Shown here piece after piece: positions 16,858 to 26,146 of a stretch of DNA of 64,000 nt. A model generated the notes under the pieces. That model saw only the letters and a list, made by a program, of their open reading frames with translations, searched no databases and was not told the DNA's origin. The stretch covers positions 1 to 64,000 of the forward strand of contig DAOSDL010000004.1 in NCBI GenBank assembly GCA_035362335.1, read 5' to 3'. The translations under genes were made by a program, and so were the position numbers. Origin of the DNA: JAOSJT01 sp035362335 (GTDB taxonomy: Bacteria > Bacteroidota > Ignavibacteria > SZUA-365). Each line of letters begins with the position of its first letter. Position 1 is the first letter of the stretch.

Positions 16858-17054
16858 GCTTGGATTCTGGTTTTGATTTGGGTTACAACGATTCATTGTG
16901 CACGCAGGCGCTGCTCATGAGATGGTTCATCCGACGCACTCTGCATAATCGTCACCTTGCCACGGCGAGGTGGCGATGAGGTGTAATCGACGATCCAGGC
17001 TGGCGTAGATTCCTGTGACCAGACTCGGATCGCTGCTCCGCCGCGGAGGAGTGG

Positions 17055-18773
17055 CTATGCTTTGGAACTCGACGCAAGCACCACGTCTTGCGCGGCGGTC
17101 TTCGACGACGCGACGGAGGATTGGCGGTGTTGCGGGAAGCACACGTGGAATTTGCTGCCCACACCCTTGGTGCTTTCCACGGTAATGCTTCCGCCGTTGA
17201 ATTCCACGTAATGCCGCGTCAGGGCGAGTCCGAGTCCCAGCCCCTCGTAGGGACGCGCATAACCATGCACCTCCTGCGAAAAGGCCTCGAACACGCTTTC
17301 GAGGTAGGGTTCGGAAATGCCGATGCCAGTGTCGCGCACGGTCAGGCGCACCACGCCGTCATGCGCCGCCACTTCGACACCCACCGATCCCTCGGCGGTG
17401 TATTTGATGGCGTTGTCGAGCAAATTCCCCACACTTTGCTCGATGCAGTAGGGATCGGCCTGAATCAACAGGGGCTGGTCGGGGATGGCCAGGGTAACGT
17501 TCAGTCCTTTGGTGGCGGCTTCGGCGCTGTAATTGGCCACCATCGTGCGCGTGAGGTGACAGAGGTCGACAGACGTTGATCGCAACGTAAAGGTGCCGGT
17601 TTTGAGTGCGGAGAATTGCAGGATTTCCTCCACCGTGCGAAGCAGGCGCTGTCCCGCGAGTCGGATATGCTCGATGTAGCTGTCCTGCTCGTATACCGTG
17701 CAACCGCCGTAGGAGGTGAGGAGGTTGGCATAGCCCAGCATCACATGCAGCGGTGTGCGGATTTCATGGGACATGGTGGCGATGAAGGTGTCCTTGAGCT
17801 GCTCGGATTGTTCGGCCCGTTGCAAGGCGGTGGTGAGTTCGCCTTCGGCACGCAGGCGCACGTCCATTTCCTTGCGTAAATGACTGTTGGCTTCGCGCAA
17901 TTCGCGCGTGCGTTGTTCGACCAGCACACGCAGGATATGCCGTGAACGCAGCAGGAGCACGAGCACGATGAAGAGCAAGCCGAGAATGGTACCGCTGGCG
18001 TAGCGGAAGGCCACGGACTGCCGCGCAACGACGTCGCCCCATCCCTGCTGCGGCACGGCGGCCAGGGACCAGGTTTCGCCGGCGAAGGTGATGCGCTGGA
18101 TTTCCGGCGATTGGCCGAGGACGGACGCATCGCCGTGGAACACACTGCCGTCGGTGGAGGTCATGGCGAAGCGCAGAGCGTTTTCTTTTTCGCGCATGCC
18201 CGCCGAAGCCAGCAGTGTCGGCATATCCATCACCACGGCCGCCAGGCCCCAGATCGAACCATCGGGTCGATGCACCCGCAGCCGCGCCACGATGCCCATG
18301 CCGCCCTGGCGAAGTTCCATGGGACCATTGAGCACGACACTGTCGGTTTTCATCGCGCGGTGCACGGTGGTGCGCACGGAAATTCTGGGATCCTCGTAGA
18401 GATTGTGTCCCAGAATCTTGTCATTGTGCGCCATAGGCCAGAGATAGGTGATTTTGCCGTTTTCCACCAACTGTGCCGCGCGGATCACCGGGTTGTTGCG
18501 CTGCATGGAGGAGGCGATGTGGTCGAATTCACGCGCAAGGCGCGTCGGATCGGGGTTGGCTTCCACGAAATGGCGCAGGGCGTACAGCAGGGATATGCGC
18601 GTGTTCAATGCATTGCCGATGAGCGCGGACTTGTCCATCAGCACGCTGTGAACATTCGCGCGCAGGCGCTGCTCCTGCCACTGCGAATGCAGTGAATCCA
18701 CAAGAAACCAGCCCCAACCAAAGAGGGTGGTGGCCAGCAGCAGAAGAACTATTTCGCGAAAACGTAGCGTCAT
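17055..18773 (-). CDS. CHASE-domain sensor histidine kinase
   Basis: A 572-residue membrane kinase. TM1 (about 8-26) and TM2 (about 258-276) enclose a periplasmic CHASE-type sensor (40-245, with the typical ALIGNALNTRISLLYALRHF start). A coiled coil follows (280-325), then the HisKA dimerisation helix with phospho-acceptor His336 in SHEIRTP. The HATPase domain has N-box NLLDNAIKY, G1 DTGIGI and G2 GLGLGLAL. The ATG at 18773 is chosen because GAGGTGATG sits just upstream and the leader then starts the first membrane segment. It probably phosphorylates the NtrC-like regulator encoded next. CHASE ligands are small molecules; this one is unknown. Confidence 0.92.
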   Translation of the reverse strand: MTLRFREIVLLLLATTLFGWGWFLVDSLHSQWQEQRLRANVHSVLMDKSALIGNALNTRISLLYALRHFVEANPDPTRLAREFDHIASSMQRNNPVIRAAQLVENGKITYLWPMAHNDKILGHNLYEDPRISVRTTVHRAMKTDSVVLNGPMELRQGGMGIVARLRVHRPDGSIWGLAAVVMDMPTLLASAGMREKENALRFAMTSTDGSVFHGDASVLGQSPEIQRITFAGETWSLAAVPQQGWGDVVARQSVAFRYASGTILGLLFIVLVLLLRSRHILRVLVEQRTRELREANSHLRKEMDVRLRAEGELTTALQRAEQSEQLKDTFIATMSHEIRTPLHVMLGYANLLTSYGGCTVYEQDSYIEHIRLAGQRLLRTVEEILQFSALKTGTFTLRSTSVDLCHLTRTMVANYSAEAATKGLNVTLAIPDQPLLIQADPYCIEQSVGNLLDNAIKYTAEGSVGVEVAAHDGVVRLTVRDTGIGISEPYLESVFEAFSQEVHGYARPYEGLGLGLALTRHYVEFNGGSITVESTKGVGSKFHVCFPQHRQSSVASSKTAAQDVVLASSSKA

Positions 18774-18971
18774 TGCTCGTGCATCACCTCGCTGGTGCCG
18801 TAAGCTACGGAATAGCGGAGGCATTTTTCCTTACAATTTCCTTAAATCGTGTTCAGGGAGTGCGCATTTTTCCATTTTTCTCGGAAAAGCGCGCGCCGAA
18901 CTGTAACAAATCCAATGCTGCCGTTGTCTTGCTTCATTCACTGTTCATTCATTGTTGTGAGGAGTCCTGGC

Positions 18972-21900
18972 ATGCGCACTTCCCTACTCCTTGTCACAGC
19001 GTTGTTCCTCGCCCTTTCCGCGTCACTTCCAGCCCAAAACAGCAGATACATGGTGGAAATCTCGCCATCCGGCGGGAACACGCCACTGATCGTGCAAGCC
19101 GGAGTTGAGGTTCAATTCCGAGCAACCGTGTACGAATTCACTCCCTCGGGAAAATCCGTGGTCACGCCCGCCACCTTGCAATGGTCTGTGGAGCCCTCCG
19201 CGTTTGGAACGATTACGCAGGATGGCCGCTTTGTTGCCGCTGGACAGGCGGTGAGCACCAGCGCGCGTGTGGTCGCCGTTGTGGGCATCAATGGTGTCAC
19301 TTTGCACACCGCAACCGCCGTGGCGCTCGCCAATGCGCACAACGGTCCCTACACCTTCACTGGCGTCGTACGCGACGTCACCGGTCTGGGAATCAAACAC
19401 GCCACGGTGCAACTGATGAGCGCGTCGGCTTTGCCCTTCAATATGACGGGAAAAACCAACGAGCAGGGCGTGTTCAACATACAGGCACCCACGGGAATCT
19501 ATATTCTGCGAGCCGAGGCCGCGGGTTACATTCCCCAGTACTTCGATCACGTGGCAACGGCCGATGTTGCAACGCGCATCAGCACCGATCCCGCACGGTT
19601 AGTGTACGATCATCTGGACTTCGATCTGGGCAGCGGAGCGCGCATCGAGGGCACGGTGACCGATGCGGCAACGGGCGCGCCGCTCGCCGGCATTTCGCTG
19701 GTGGCGGAATTGGCCGGCACCACGCGTCCACCGAACAGTGCCGCCTGGAGCGCCAAATCCGACGAACACGGGCGGTACACCATAGCGGGTCTGCCCGAAG
19801 GTTCGTGGATCGTGAGTGCCAGCGGCAAGGATTTCATCACCGAATTCTACAACAACGTACTCGATCGCAGTGCGGCCGATGTTCTTGTGCTGGCTGCGGG
19901 CGCGGTGCGAACGGGGGTGGATTTCGCACTCGAGAAAAAGGCACAGGATCCTACCTACGTCATTCGTGGTACCGTGCGCGACGCCAACGGCGTTGCCCTG
20001 CCGGGCAGCGCGGTCATGGCGGAAATGGCGGGCGGTCCGATGCTGCATTGGCTGACCACACGCAATCGTGAGGATGGATCGTACGAGTTCATCGTCCCGG
20101 CAGGCGAATGGATCGTCTGGGCTGTCCGCGCGGGCTATGTCACCGAGTATTACGACAATGCCCCGGACGCCGCATCCGCCACACGTGTCCGTGTCGACGC
20201 CACGGCACCGGTCGCCACCAATATCGACTTCTCTCTTGGCGAGGGAGGTTCCATCACCGGCGTGGTTCTTGAAGCCGGGAGCAGTACGCCCATTGCACAT
20301 GCCGCCGTTTGGGTGATACCACAGTCGTCGGGCGGCAGCCCCAACAGCGCCGGTATGCAGGCCGTGAGCGACGCGCAAGGCGTGTACCGCATCACGGGAT
20401 TGGTCACGGGAAATTACCTCGTGAGCGCGCGTGCGGAGGGCTACGCCCAGCAATTCTACAATGGCGTGGCCGATCAGGCCCTGGCCACGCAGGTCGCCGT
20501 CGTGGACGGCCAGAGCACCGGTGGCATCGATTTCGCACTCGCCGCCCTGCCCGGCATCAGTGGCACGGTGACCGACGAGAGCAATGGACAACCGCTGGCC
20601 AAGGCGGTGGTCTTCATCGAAAATGCGGCGATGCGCCTTGTCGCCACCACCAACGAACAAGGTCGCTATCGTCTCGCGGTTCCGCCGGGAAGCTACAAGC
20701 TTCGTGCCGAGCGCCAGGGCTACGCGGCCGAGTGGTACAACAACAAAGCGGACGCGGCGCTCGCGGATGATGTGGTGCTCACCCCGGGCGGCAGCGTTAC
20801 GGGTATTGATTTCTCCCTGCTCCGCCATGGCGGCTCCATTGCCGGTGTGGTGCGCGACGCGGGTGGTGCGGCTATCGCAGGTGCGCGTGTTTCGGCGTGG
20901 CTGCCTTCGCCAGCATCCAATGTGCATCCCGCTGGCGTCGGTAAAGCCACCTCCGCGGCCGATGGCAGCTACCGCATCGAGGGTCTGGCCGCAGGCAATT
21001 ACCTTGTGCGCGCCGAGGCCAAAGGCGCCCTGCCCGAGTATTACGACAATGCCGCCACGCCGCAGCTGGCCACGCCCGTGGCGGTTGCAATCAATCAGGC
21101 GGTGGTGGGCATCGACTTCGCTCTCGACGGAGGCGGCTCGATAGCGGGAAGCGTGACCGACGTCGCTACCGGCCTGCCCATCCCGCATGCGATGATCCGC
21201 GTACGCAGCGGACAGATTCGCGGCGAGTGGGGCGCCCGCAGCGACGCACAAGGCAACTACCTTATCGAGGGACTTCCCTCGGGCGATTACACGGTGTATT
21301 TCGTCGCTCCACGCTATATCGCCGAGTACTACGACGATGCCGTGCTCCCCGCTTCAGCCACACCTGTCGCCGTCGTGGCCCCGCAGCGTGTGAATGGTAT
21401 CAATGCTGCGTTGGCCAGCGGTCCCGTGGGTCCGCGCAACTACCGCGGCAGTGTCAAGGCCGCAACAGGTCCCGTGCCCGCCTTCACCTTGGTCGAAGCC
21501 ATCGACCCGAGCACGCGGCAGGTTGTGGTCGGCACAACGGACGAACGCGGTGAGTTCAGCATCGATGCAATGGACAATGCCATACTCCGCGCGCGTGCCA
21601 TTGGCTTCGTCGGACTGTATGCTGGCAATACGCACGATTGGTCGCGCAGTTTGAACAGTGGTTTCGTGGCGGAAACGCCGGAGTTCATTCTCGAGCAATT
21701 GCCCGAAGCCGGCTTTGCCGACATACAGGGTCGTGTGCTCGATGCCAGGAGTGGCGCCGCAGTGGCCGAGGCCTGGGTGTACGGCCTGGATGCCGAAGGT
21801 GGCCGATACTTCTCGACCACCAATAACGACGGACAGTATTTCATCCCCAACACCAGCAATGGAGATCTCACGTTGATAGTATCAGAAGCAGGCTTCGCGC

Positions 21901-22262
21901 TCACGGAACAATCGGTGTCCGTGAACGAGGGACGCGGAACAGCGACGATTACGGTGCAACCGACAGGAGTGACATCTCAGGAGTCCATCACTGCGCCGGT
22001 ATCGATGATGCTGCGTCAGAATTTCCCCAATCCCTTCAATCCGGCCACGAGCATTGGATTCCAGATTCCGCGCGAGGGTCCTGTGGCGCTCCGCATCTTC
22101 AATCTGCTCGGCAAGGAGATCACCACGCTGGTGAACGAACACATGAAACCGGGATCGTACTCGGTGAACTGGCACGCCGACGGCTTGCCTTCGGGCATTT
22201 ACCTCTACCGCCTCGAAGCGGGCGGAAAGAGCATCACGCGCAGAATGACATTGACGCGCTGA
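18972..22262 (+). CDS. Secreted seven-repeat protein with T9SS-type C-terminal sorting domain
   Basis: A 1096-residue secreted protein: signal peptide (about 1-22, ending LPAQ), an Ig-like domain (25-125), then a string of carboxypeptidase-regulatory-like domains of about 85-100 residues. Seven share an aromatic hinge followed by a hydrophobic strand: QYFDH, EFYNN, EYYDN, QFYNG, EWYNN, EYYDN and EYYDD. Each is followed by a GIDFxLxxGGSIxG-like linker. The last ~87 residues hold QNFPNPFNPATSIGFQIP and end in RRMTLTR, a type A sorting domain recognised by T9SS. The ATG at 18972 has AGGAG upstream. It is probably a long surface-attached stalk or adhesin. Its target is not known. Confidence 0.88.
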   Translation: MRTSLLLVTALFLALSASLPAQNSRYMVEISPSGGNTPLIVQAGVEVQFRATVYEFTPSGKSVVTPATLQWSVEPSAFGTITQDGRFVAAGQAVSTSARVVAVVGINGVTLHTATAVALANAHNGPYTFTGVVRDVTGLGIKHATVQLMSASALPFNMTGKTNEQGVFNIQAPTGIYILRAEAAGYIPQYFDHVATADVATRISTDPARLVYDHLDFDLGSGARIEGTVTDAATGAPLAGISLVAELAGTTRPPNSAAWSAKSDEHGRYTIAGLPEGSWIVSASGKDFITEFYNNVLDRSAADVLVLAAGAVRTGVDFALEKKAQDPTYVIRGTVRDANGVALPGSAVMAEMAGGPMLHWLTTRNREDGSYEFIVPAGEWIVWAVRAGYVTEYYDNAPDAASATRVRVDATAPVATNIDFSLGEGGSITGVVLEAGSSTPIAHAAVWVIPQSSGGSPNSAGMQAVSDAQGVYRITGLVTGNYLVSARAEGYAQQFYNGVADQALATQVAVVDGQSTGGIDFALAALPGISGTVTDESNGQPLAKAVVFIENAAMRLVATTNEQGRYRLAVPPGSYKLRAERQGYAAEWYNNKADAALADDVVLTPGGSVTGIDFSLLRHGGSIAGVVRDAGGAAIAGARVSAWLPSPASNVHPAGVGKATSAADGSYRIEGLAAGNYLVRAEAKGALPEYYDNAATPQLATPVAVAINQAVVGIDFALDGGGSIAGSVTDVATGLPIPHAMIRVRSGQIRGEWGARSDAQGNYLIEGLPSGDYTVYFVAPRYIAEYYDDAVLPASATPVAVVAPQRVNGINAALASGPVGPRNYRGSVKAATGPVPAFTLVEAIDPSTRQVVVGTTDERGEFSIDAMDNAILRARAIGFVGLYAGNTHDWSRSLNSGFVAETPEFILEQLPEAGFADIQGRVLDARSGAAVAEAWVYGLDAEGGRYFSTTNNDGQYFIPNTSNGDLTLIVSEAGFALTEQSVSVNEGRGTATITVQPTGVTSQESITAPVSMMLRQNFPNPFNPATSIGFQIPREGPVALRIFNLLGKEITTLVNEHMKPGSYSVNWHADGLPSGIYLYRLEAGGKSITRRMTLTR

Positions 22263-22290
22263 TCGGCGCCACCACCAACCCCTGAAAGAG

Positions 22291-22324
22291 CACGGGGAGC
22301 ACGGTTATTGCCGTGCTCCCCGTG
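22291..22324 (+). terminator. Rho-independent terminator after the seven-repeat protein
   Basis: A perfect 14-bp stem (22291-22304 with 22311-22324) and 6-base loop, followed by TTTGTTTTC. It lies 28 bases after the stop, between convergent genes, and may also serve msrA. Confidence 0.92.
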
Positions 22325-22399
22325 TTTGTTTTCCCAGACAGCCACGCGACACCGCACCGCCCCGAAGCGAGGAATTCAGCGCCGTGTGGAGGCGCCGCT

Positions 22400-23065
22400 T
22401 CAGGGTTTCAAACCGAGCTTGCGCAGTTTCGGGGCGATCACCACCTGGCAATACGGGGCGCGGGAGTTGCGCCGGTAGTAGTCCTGATGGTGTAATTCGG
22501 CGGGATAAAAGCGTTCGAGCGCCACAATTTCGGTGACGATGGGCGAGGAAAAATCCGCCTGCGCCTTTTCCATCGACGCCCTGGCCAGGGTGTCCTGCCG
22601 CTCGTCCGTGGTCAGGATGATGGAACGGTATTGCGTGCCCACATCGGCTCCCTGGCGATTGAGCGTGGTCGGATCATGCGCCTGCCAGAAGATGTCGAGA
22701 ATATCGCTGAAGCTGATGACGGCGGGATCGAAGGTGATGCGCGCCACTTCCGCGTGGCCGGTTTCGCCCGAGCACACGTCCTCGTAGTCGGGATTGTCGG
22801 TATGGCCGCCGGCATAGCCGCTTTCCACATCGACGATGCCGTCGAATTGCTCGTATACCGCTTCGATGCACCAGAAGCAGCCGCCGCCGAGTACCGCTGT
22901 TTCGCGCAGCGAGGATGCTGTTCGTGTTTTATTGTCATCCTGCATGAATTTCACCGTTGTGCTGTTGGGTGTCGATTCCGCCGCGCGACGCTGCGCATCG
23001 CTCTGTCCACAGGAGGACAGAAGCAAGGCCAGCAGCGGCACAGCGAATGTGGCACGTGCTTTCAT
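22400..23065 (-). CDS. msrA: Exported lipoprotein peptide-methionine (S)-S-oxide reductase
   Basis: A 221-residue MsrA with the active-site motif GGCFWC (Cys63 nucleophile, Cys66). Downstream family segments include SGYAGG, the CSGETGHAE loop and HDPTTLNRQGADVGTQYRS. MsrA repairs methionine-S-sulfoxide with thioredoxin-type reductants. Unlike the usual cytoplasmic enzyme it has a lipobox leader (LLLSSCGQ, Cys19) and a linker, so it should work on the periplasmic face. The reductant would have to come from an exported thiol system that is not visible here. It lies 67 bases after the phosphate permease gene and may be cotranscribed with it. Confidence 0.93.
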   Translation of the reverse strand: MKARATFAVPLLALLLSSCGQSDAQRRAAESTPNSTTVKFMQDDNKTRTASSLRETAVLGGGCFWCIEAVYEQFDGIVDVESGYAGGHTDNPDYEDVCSGETGHAEVARITFDPAVISFSDILDIFWQAHDPTTLNRQGADVGTQYRSIILTTDERQDTLARASMEKAQADFSSPIVTEIVALERFYPAELHHQDYYRRNSRAPYCQVVIAPKLRKLGLKP

Positions 23066-23132
23066 GATGCACTCCTTTCATTCGAGAGCAACACCACGAC
23101 TGGCGGAAAAATTCATACTGGACGGATCACGA

Positions 23133-24116
23133 TCAAAACATTGTCAGCACCGCGTAGGTCAGGATGGCCATGCCGGCGGAAAGCGGAATGGTGAGCACCC
23201 AGGCCCAGAGAATGTTGCGCGCAACACCCCAGCGCACGGCCGAGAACCCCCGCACCGCGCCCACACCGATGATGGAACCGGTGATGGTGTGCGTGGTGCT
23301 GACGGGAATGCCCATCAGCGTCGCGCCGATGATGGTGAGTCCGGCCGAGGTCTCCGCGCTGAAGCCCCCGAACGGCGTGAGCTTGGTCATGCGCAGACCG
23401 AGTGTGCGTATGACTTTCCATCCGCCGACCAGCGTTCCGAGCGAGATGAAGGAATAGCTCACCATCTCCACCCAGAACGGCACGTGGAATTCATCGATCA
23501 ATCCGTTGGAGAACAGCACCAGGGCGATGATGCCCATGGTTTTCTGCGCGTCGTTGGAACCGTGGCTCAGACTGTACGCGGCTGCCGACACCAGCTGCAG
23601 GCGGCGGAACCACACATCCACCTCGCGTGGCGCCTGATTTCGCACGATCCACAGCGTGATGATGGAGAAAATGTAGGCGATCACGAAGCCCAGCGCCGGT
23701 GCGAGAAAGATGAAGATCAGGATTTTCGTGAATCCGCCGACGATCAGCACGCCGAAGCCCGCCTTCATCACCGCGGCGCCACTCAAACCGCCGATGATTG
23801 CATGCGATACGCTGATGGGAAGACCGAAATGCGTGGCGGTGGCGGTGAGCATCACCGCGCCCACGAGCGCGGAGAAAATGACGGTGTTGTCGACAATGCC
23901 GGGATCCACAATGCCCTTGCCGATGGTGGTGGCAACCGACACGCCAAAAATAAAGGCCGCCAGGAAGTTGAAGCCGGCGGCCCAGATCACTCCTTGCAGC
24001 GGAGTGAGCACACGTGTCGACACCACGGTGGCGATGGAATTGGCGGCATCGTTCATGCCATTGTAAAAATCGAAAACGATGGCGAGAACGATAATGATGA
24101 TGGCGAAGGTGATCAT
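23133..24116 (-). CDS. pit: PiT-family inorganic phosphate permease
   Basis: A 327-residue integral membrane protein with the duplicated PiT signature: the N-terminal copy FDFYNGMNDAANSIATVVSTR and the C-terminal copy SHGSNDAQKTMGIIAL. A GIPVSTTHTITGSIIGVGA segment also marks the family. About ten hydrophobic segments are visible. It moves phosphate (or metal phosphate) driven by proton or sodium gradients. It starts four bases after the DUF47 gene, the standard pairing. Confidence 0.93.
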   Translation of the reverse strand: MITFAIIIIVLAIVFDFYNGMNDAANSIATVVSTRVLTPLQGVIWAAGFNFLAAFIFGVSVATTIGKGIVDPGIVDNTVIFSALVGAVMLTATATHFGLPISVSHAIIGGLSGAAVMKAGFGVLIVGGFTKILIFIFLAPALGFVIAYIFSIITLWIVRNQAPREVDVWFRRLQLVSAAAYSLSHGSNDAQKTMGIIALVLFSNGLIDEFHVPFWVEMVSYSFISLGTLVGGWKVIRTLGLRMTKLTPFGGFSAETSAGLTIIGATLMGIPVSTTHTITGSIIGVGAVRGFSAVRWGVARNILWAWVLTIPLSAGMAILTYAVLTMF

Positions 24117-24120
24117 GGGG

Positions 24121-24738
24121 TCACGAGTTCTTGATGAATATCGTGATGATGGTGTTCGCCACGCTCTGGCATTTATCGGAAGCGGTTTCGAGGATGTCGA
24201 GGATTTCCTTTTTCTTCATCACCGAAATGGCATCGCTGTCGTGCGTGAAAAGATGTTGCATGGACGCCCGGTACACACGGTCCGCTTCGGATTCGAGATC
24301 CTTCACCGCCTTGAGCTGATCCATGACTTTCGCGCGGGTGCGAAGCTGATTCATGGCGTGCTCGAGTTCCTCGATCTGCTGATTGATGATGCTCGTCAGC
24401 TTGTCCGCTCCCTCGATGGGCGAACTCAAGGCGAACACCTCCGTGCGCACGGCGGCCGCCAGCAGGATATCGCTGATGTCGTCGAGGCGGCTTATCAGGG
24501 TGAACACATCCTCACGATCGAAGGGAGTGATGAAGGTTTTGTTGAGTTGCTTCACCACCTTGCTTGTGATTTCGTCGCAGCGTTTCTCGAAGGAAATCAT
24601 GCTGCGAACCAATTCGCCTTCGTACAGGCGGGCGGAAAAGAGTTGTTGCGTCATCCGGGACATTTCCCGAATGTGCTTGATCATGTCATTGAAGTACTCG
24701 AAGTACTTCTCTTCCTTGGGGAGCAATTTGCTCAACAT
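24121..24738 (-). CDS. DUF47/PhoU-like regulator of phosphate permease
   Basis: A helical protein of 205 residues from the ATG at 24738 (MLSKLLPKEEKYFEYF, the usual start of the family). An upstream in-frame ATG at 24828 would add a 30-residue tail that looks non-native. Long amphipathic helices with E/D clusters (EKRCDEITSKVVKQL and DDISDILLAA) match the PhoU-like metal-binding fold. DUF47 proteins sit beside PiT permeases and are thought to gate them. It is the first gene of the DUF47-pit-msrA set, divergent from the Crp/Fnr gene. Confidence 0.88.
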   Translation of the reverse strand: MLSKLLPKEEKYFEYFNDMIKHIREMSRMTQQLFSARLYEGELVRSMISFEKRCDEITSKVVKQLNKTFITPFDREDVFTLISRLDDISDILLAAAVRTEVFALSSPIEGADKLTSIINQQIEELEHAMNQLRTRAKVMDQLKAVKDLESEADRVYRASMQHLFTHDSDAISVMKKKEILDILETASDKCQSVANTIITIFIKNS

Positions 24739-24973
24739 CGACGGTGCCTTGCTTATTGATGGTTCCCGAATCGGGTTAGACGCGACGGATTCTCCCGGAC
24801 GTGCTGAAAGGTAAAATGAGGAATTCATGAGGATTCGGCAAATTTTTCATGAGTTTTTCATGAGCGGCGAGCGGCGGTATCGCTCACCATAACTCTCGAA
24901 AAACCAGTTGTACCGCGGTGAAAAATACCCTATCATGCCGTGCATTCCCCTTCATCATCGAGGAGCGCAGCGT

Positions 24974-25624
24974 ATGCACTCTCCCCCGTTTCTTGAAGCT
25001 CTTTCGGAGAAGGAACGCCAGGCCTTCCAGCAATACGCCCTGCGCGTGCCTGTGCATACGGGCATGGAGATCAGCCACGAGGGCGACGACTGCCGCCATT
25101 TCCCGCTCATGGAGAGCGGAGTCATTCGCGTCTACAAGCTCAGCCGCGAAGGGCAGGAACTGACCCTGTACCGCATTCGCTCCGGCGAAAGCTGCATTCT
25201 CACCATGACCTGCCTGCTGCGCACCTCGCCCTTCCCGGCAAACGCGGTAGTGGAACAGGAGGGCGTGGTGTGGCTGGTGCCCGCCGAGGTGTTCCGCGAA
25301 TGGACAACGCGCTACACCTACTGGACCGAATATGTGGTGACCATCATGACGCGCACCATCGGCAAGCTCGTGGGTCTGGTGGACGATATGATGTTCCGCC
25401 GCGTCGACCTCCGCATTGTCGATTATCTGTTGCTCAACACGCCCGCGGGCTCCGACGAGTTGCGCATCACCCATCAGCGCCTGGCTTTCGATGTGGGAAC
25501 GGCGCGCGAGGTGGTGAGCCGTCACCTGAAAGATCTCGAAACGCGCGGCCTCGTGGCGCTTTCACGCGCATCGATACGCATCACCAACCGTCAGGGCTTG
25601 CAGCGCCTCGCCGAAATCCTCTGA
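24974..25624 (+). CDS. Crp/Fnr-family transcriptional regulator
   Basis: A 216-residue regulator with an N-terminal cyclic-nucleotide-binding-type beta-roll (about 15-120, with the GDDCRHFPLMESGVIRVYK turn), a dimer helix, and a C-terminal Crp-type winged helix. The recognition helix is in DVGTAREVVSRHLKDLE. There is no N-terminal Cys cluster, so an iron-sulfur oxygen-sensing mechanism like Fnr is unlikely; the ligand may be a nucleotide, haem or nitric oxide. The ATG at 24974 is preceded by GAGGAG at 9 bases. A perfect TGTGA-N6-TCACA palindrome lies 155 bases beyond the stop and is a natural target candidate. Confidence 0.9.
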   Translation: MHSPPFLEALSEKERQAFQQYALRVPVHTGMEISHEGDDCRHFPLMESGVIRVYKLSREGQELTLYRIRSGESCILTMTCLLRTSPFPANAVVEQEGVVWLVPAEVFREWTTRYTYWTEYVVTIMTRTIGKLVGLVDDMMFRRVDLRIVDYLLLNTPAGSDELRITHQRLAFDVGTAREVVSRHLKDLETRGLVALSRASIRITNRQGLQRLAEIL

Positions 25625-25774
25625 CCCCTTCCCCGCCGTCGTTGTAGCGCTCCCCTTCCTCCATTACCACACGACGACGCATGCCGGACGCGTTTCCGTG
25701 CCGCTTCGATGGCATTTCCCCGCGCGCACGCCCGCCCGAGGGAGCTTGACGGGCGGGGACGAAAAATTGCCCCG

Positions 25775-25798
25775 ATTGTGTGACGCACGTCACACAAT
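25775..25798. promoter_or_regulatory. Perfect Crp/Fnr-type operator
   Basis: An 11-bp inverted repeat (ATTGTGTGACG, CA, CGTCACACAAT) with TGTGA-N6-TCACA at its core (25779-25794), the consensus of Crp-family sites. It lies 155 bases after the Crp/Fnr gene and about 270 bases before the promoter of the next gene. Binding by the adjacent regulator is inferred. Confidence 0.7.
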
Positions 25799-25986
25799 GC
25801 CGGCGGATGAATGCGTAATCTAACGCAACGTCTCGCAGCATATACGCGGCCGCTTCCCCTGCCATCGGCGATCGATGTTTCCCTCCTGTTTACACCATCG
25901 GCCGCGAGGAGAACGCGAGGCCTCACTCCCGCCCACAGTGGAGGAATGTTTCCATAGTTCTCTGCCGGCTTGCCGGCGGAACCGTC

Positions 25987-26031
25987 ACGGACCGGTTGCG
26001 TGCTTTCACGGGTGCCACGCTTCCGGTCCGT
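25987..26031. other. Strong hairpin of unknown role
   Basis: ACGGACCGG (25987-25995) pairs with CCGGTCCGT (26023-26031). Inside it GCGTG (25998-26002) pairs with CACGC (26016-26020), separated by symmetric TT/TT. No U-tract follows, so it is not an ordinary terminator. It may be part of an RNA transcribed from near the Crp-type box. Confidence 0.4.
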
Positions 26032-26047
26032 TACATGTTGCGGGCAC

Positions 26048-26077
26048 TTGCATCCGATTTCATTTTTCCATACCTTG
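26048..26077 (+). promoter_or_regulatory. TTG-N20-TACCTTG promoter of the outer-membrane protein
   Basis: TTG at 26048-26050, 20 bases, then TACCTTG at 26071-26077, 69 bases before the ATG. It is the same arrangement as upstream of 16719 and 29892. Confidence 0.5.
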
Positions 26078-26146
26078 GCATCCGTAGTAATTGCGACGCC
26101 CGACTTCCGGCAATTCCGCACTTTCCTCAATAAAATCAGCACATTT

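Larger units (their letters stand above)
16720..17054. other. Kinase-regulator intergenic region
   Basis: 335 bases without a gene. It holds the promoter at 16756-16785 and the inverted repeat at 16838-16857 listed separately. The remainder (16858-17054) shows only a small GCCACGGCGAGGTGGC hairpin and no clear terminator for the kinase gene. Confidence 0.6.
25625..26146. other. Structured intergenic region between the Crp/Fnr gene and the outer-membrane protein
   Basis: 522 bases with no protein gene. It holds the Crp-type box (25775-25798), CGCGGCCG/CGGCCGCG arms (25845-25852 and 25899-25906), a GCCGGC-TT-GCCGGC motif (25964-25977), a strong two-part hairpin (25987-26031) and the promoter at 26048-26077. 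Part of it could be an RNA gene. I recognise no known riboswitch or small RNA family in it. Confidence 0.6.

Noticed and set aside
25840..26035. Known riboswitch (cobalamin or TPP type) before the barrel gene
   Set aside because: None of the conserved box sequences of these classes are present, and the structure lies upstream of the gene's likely promoter.
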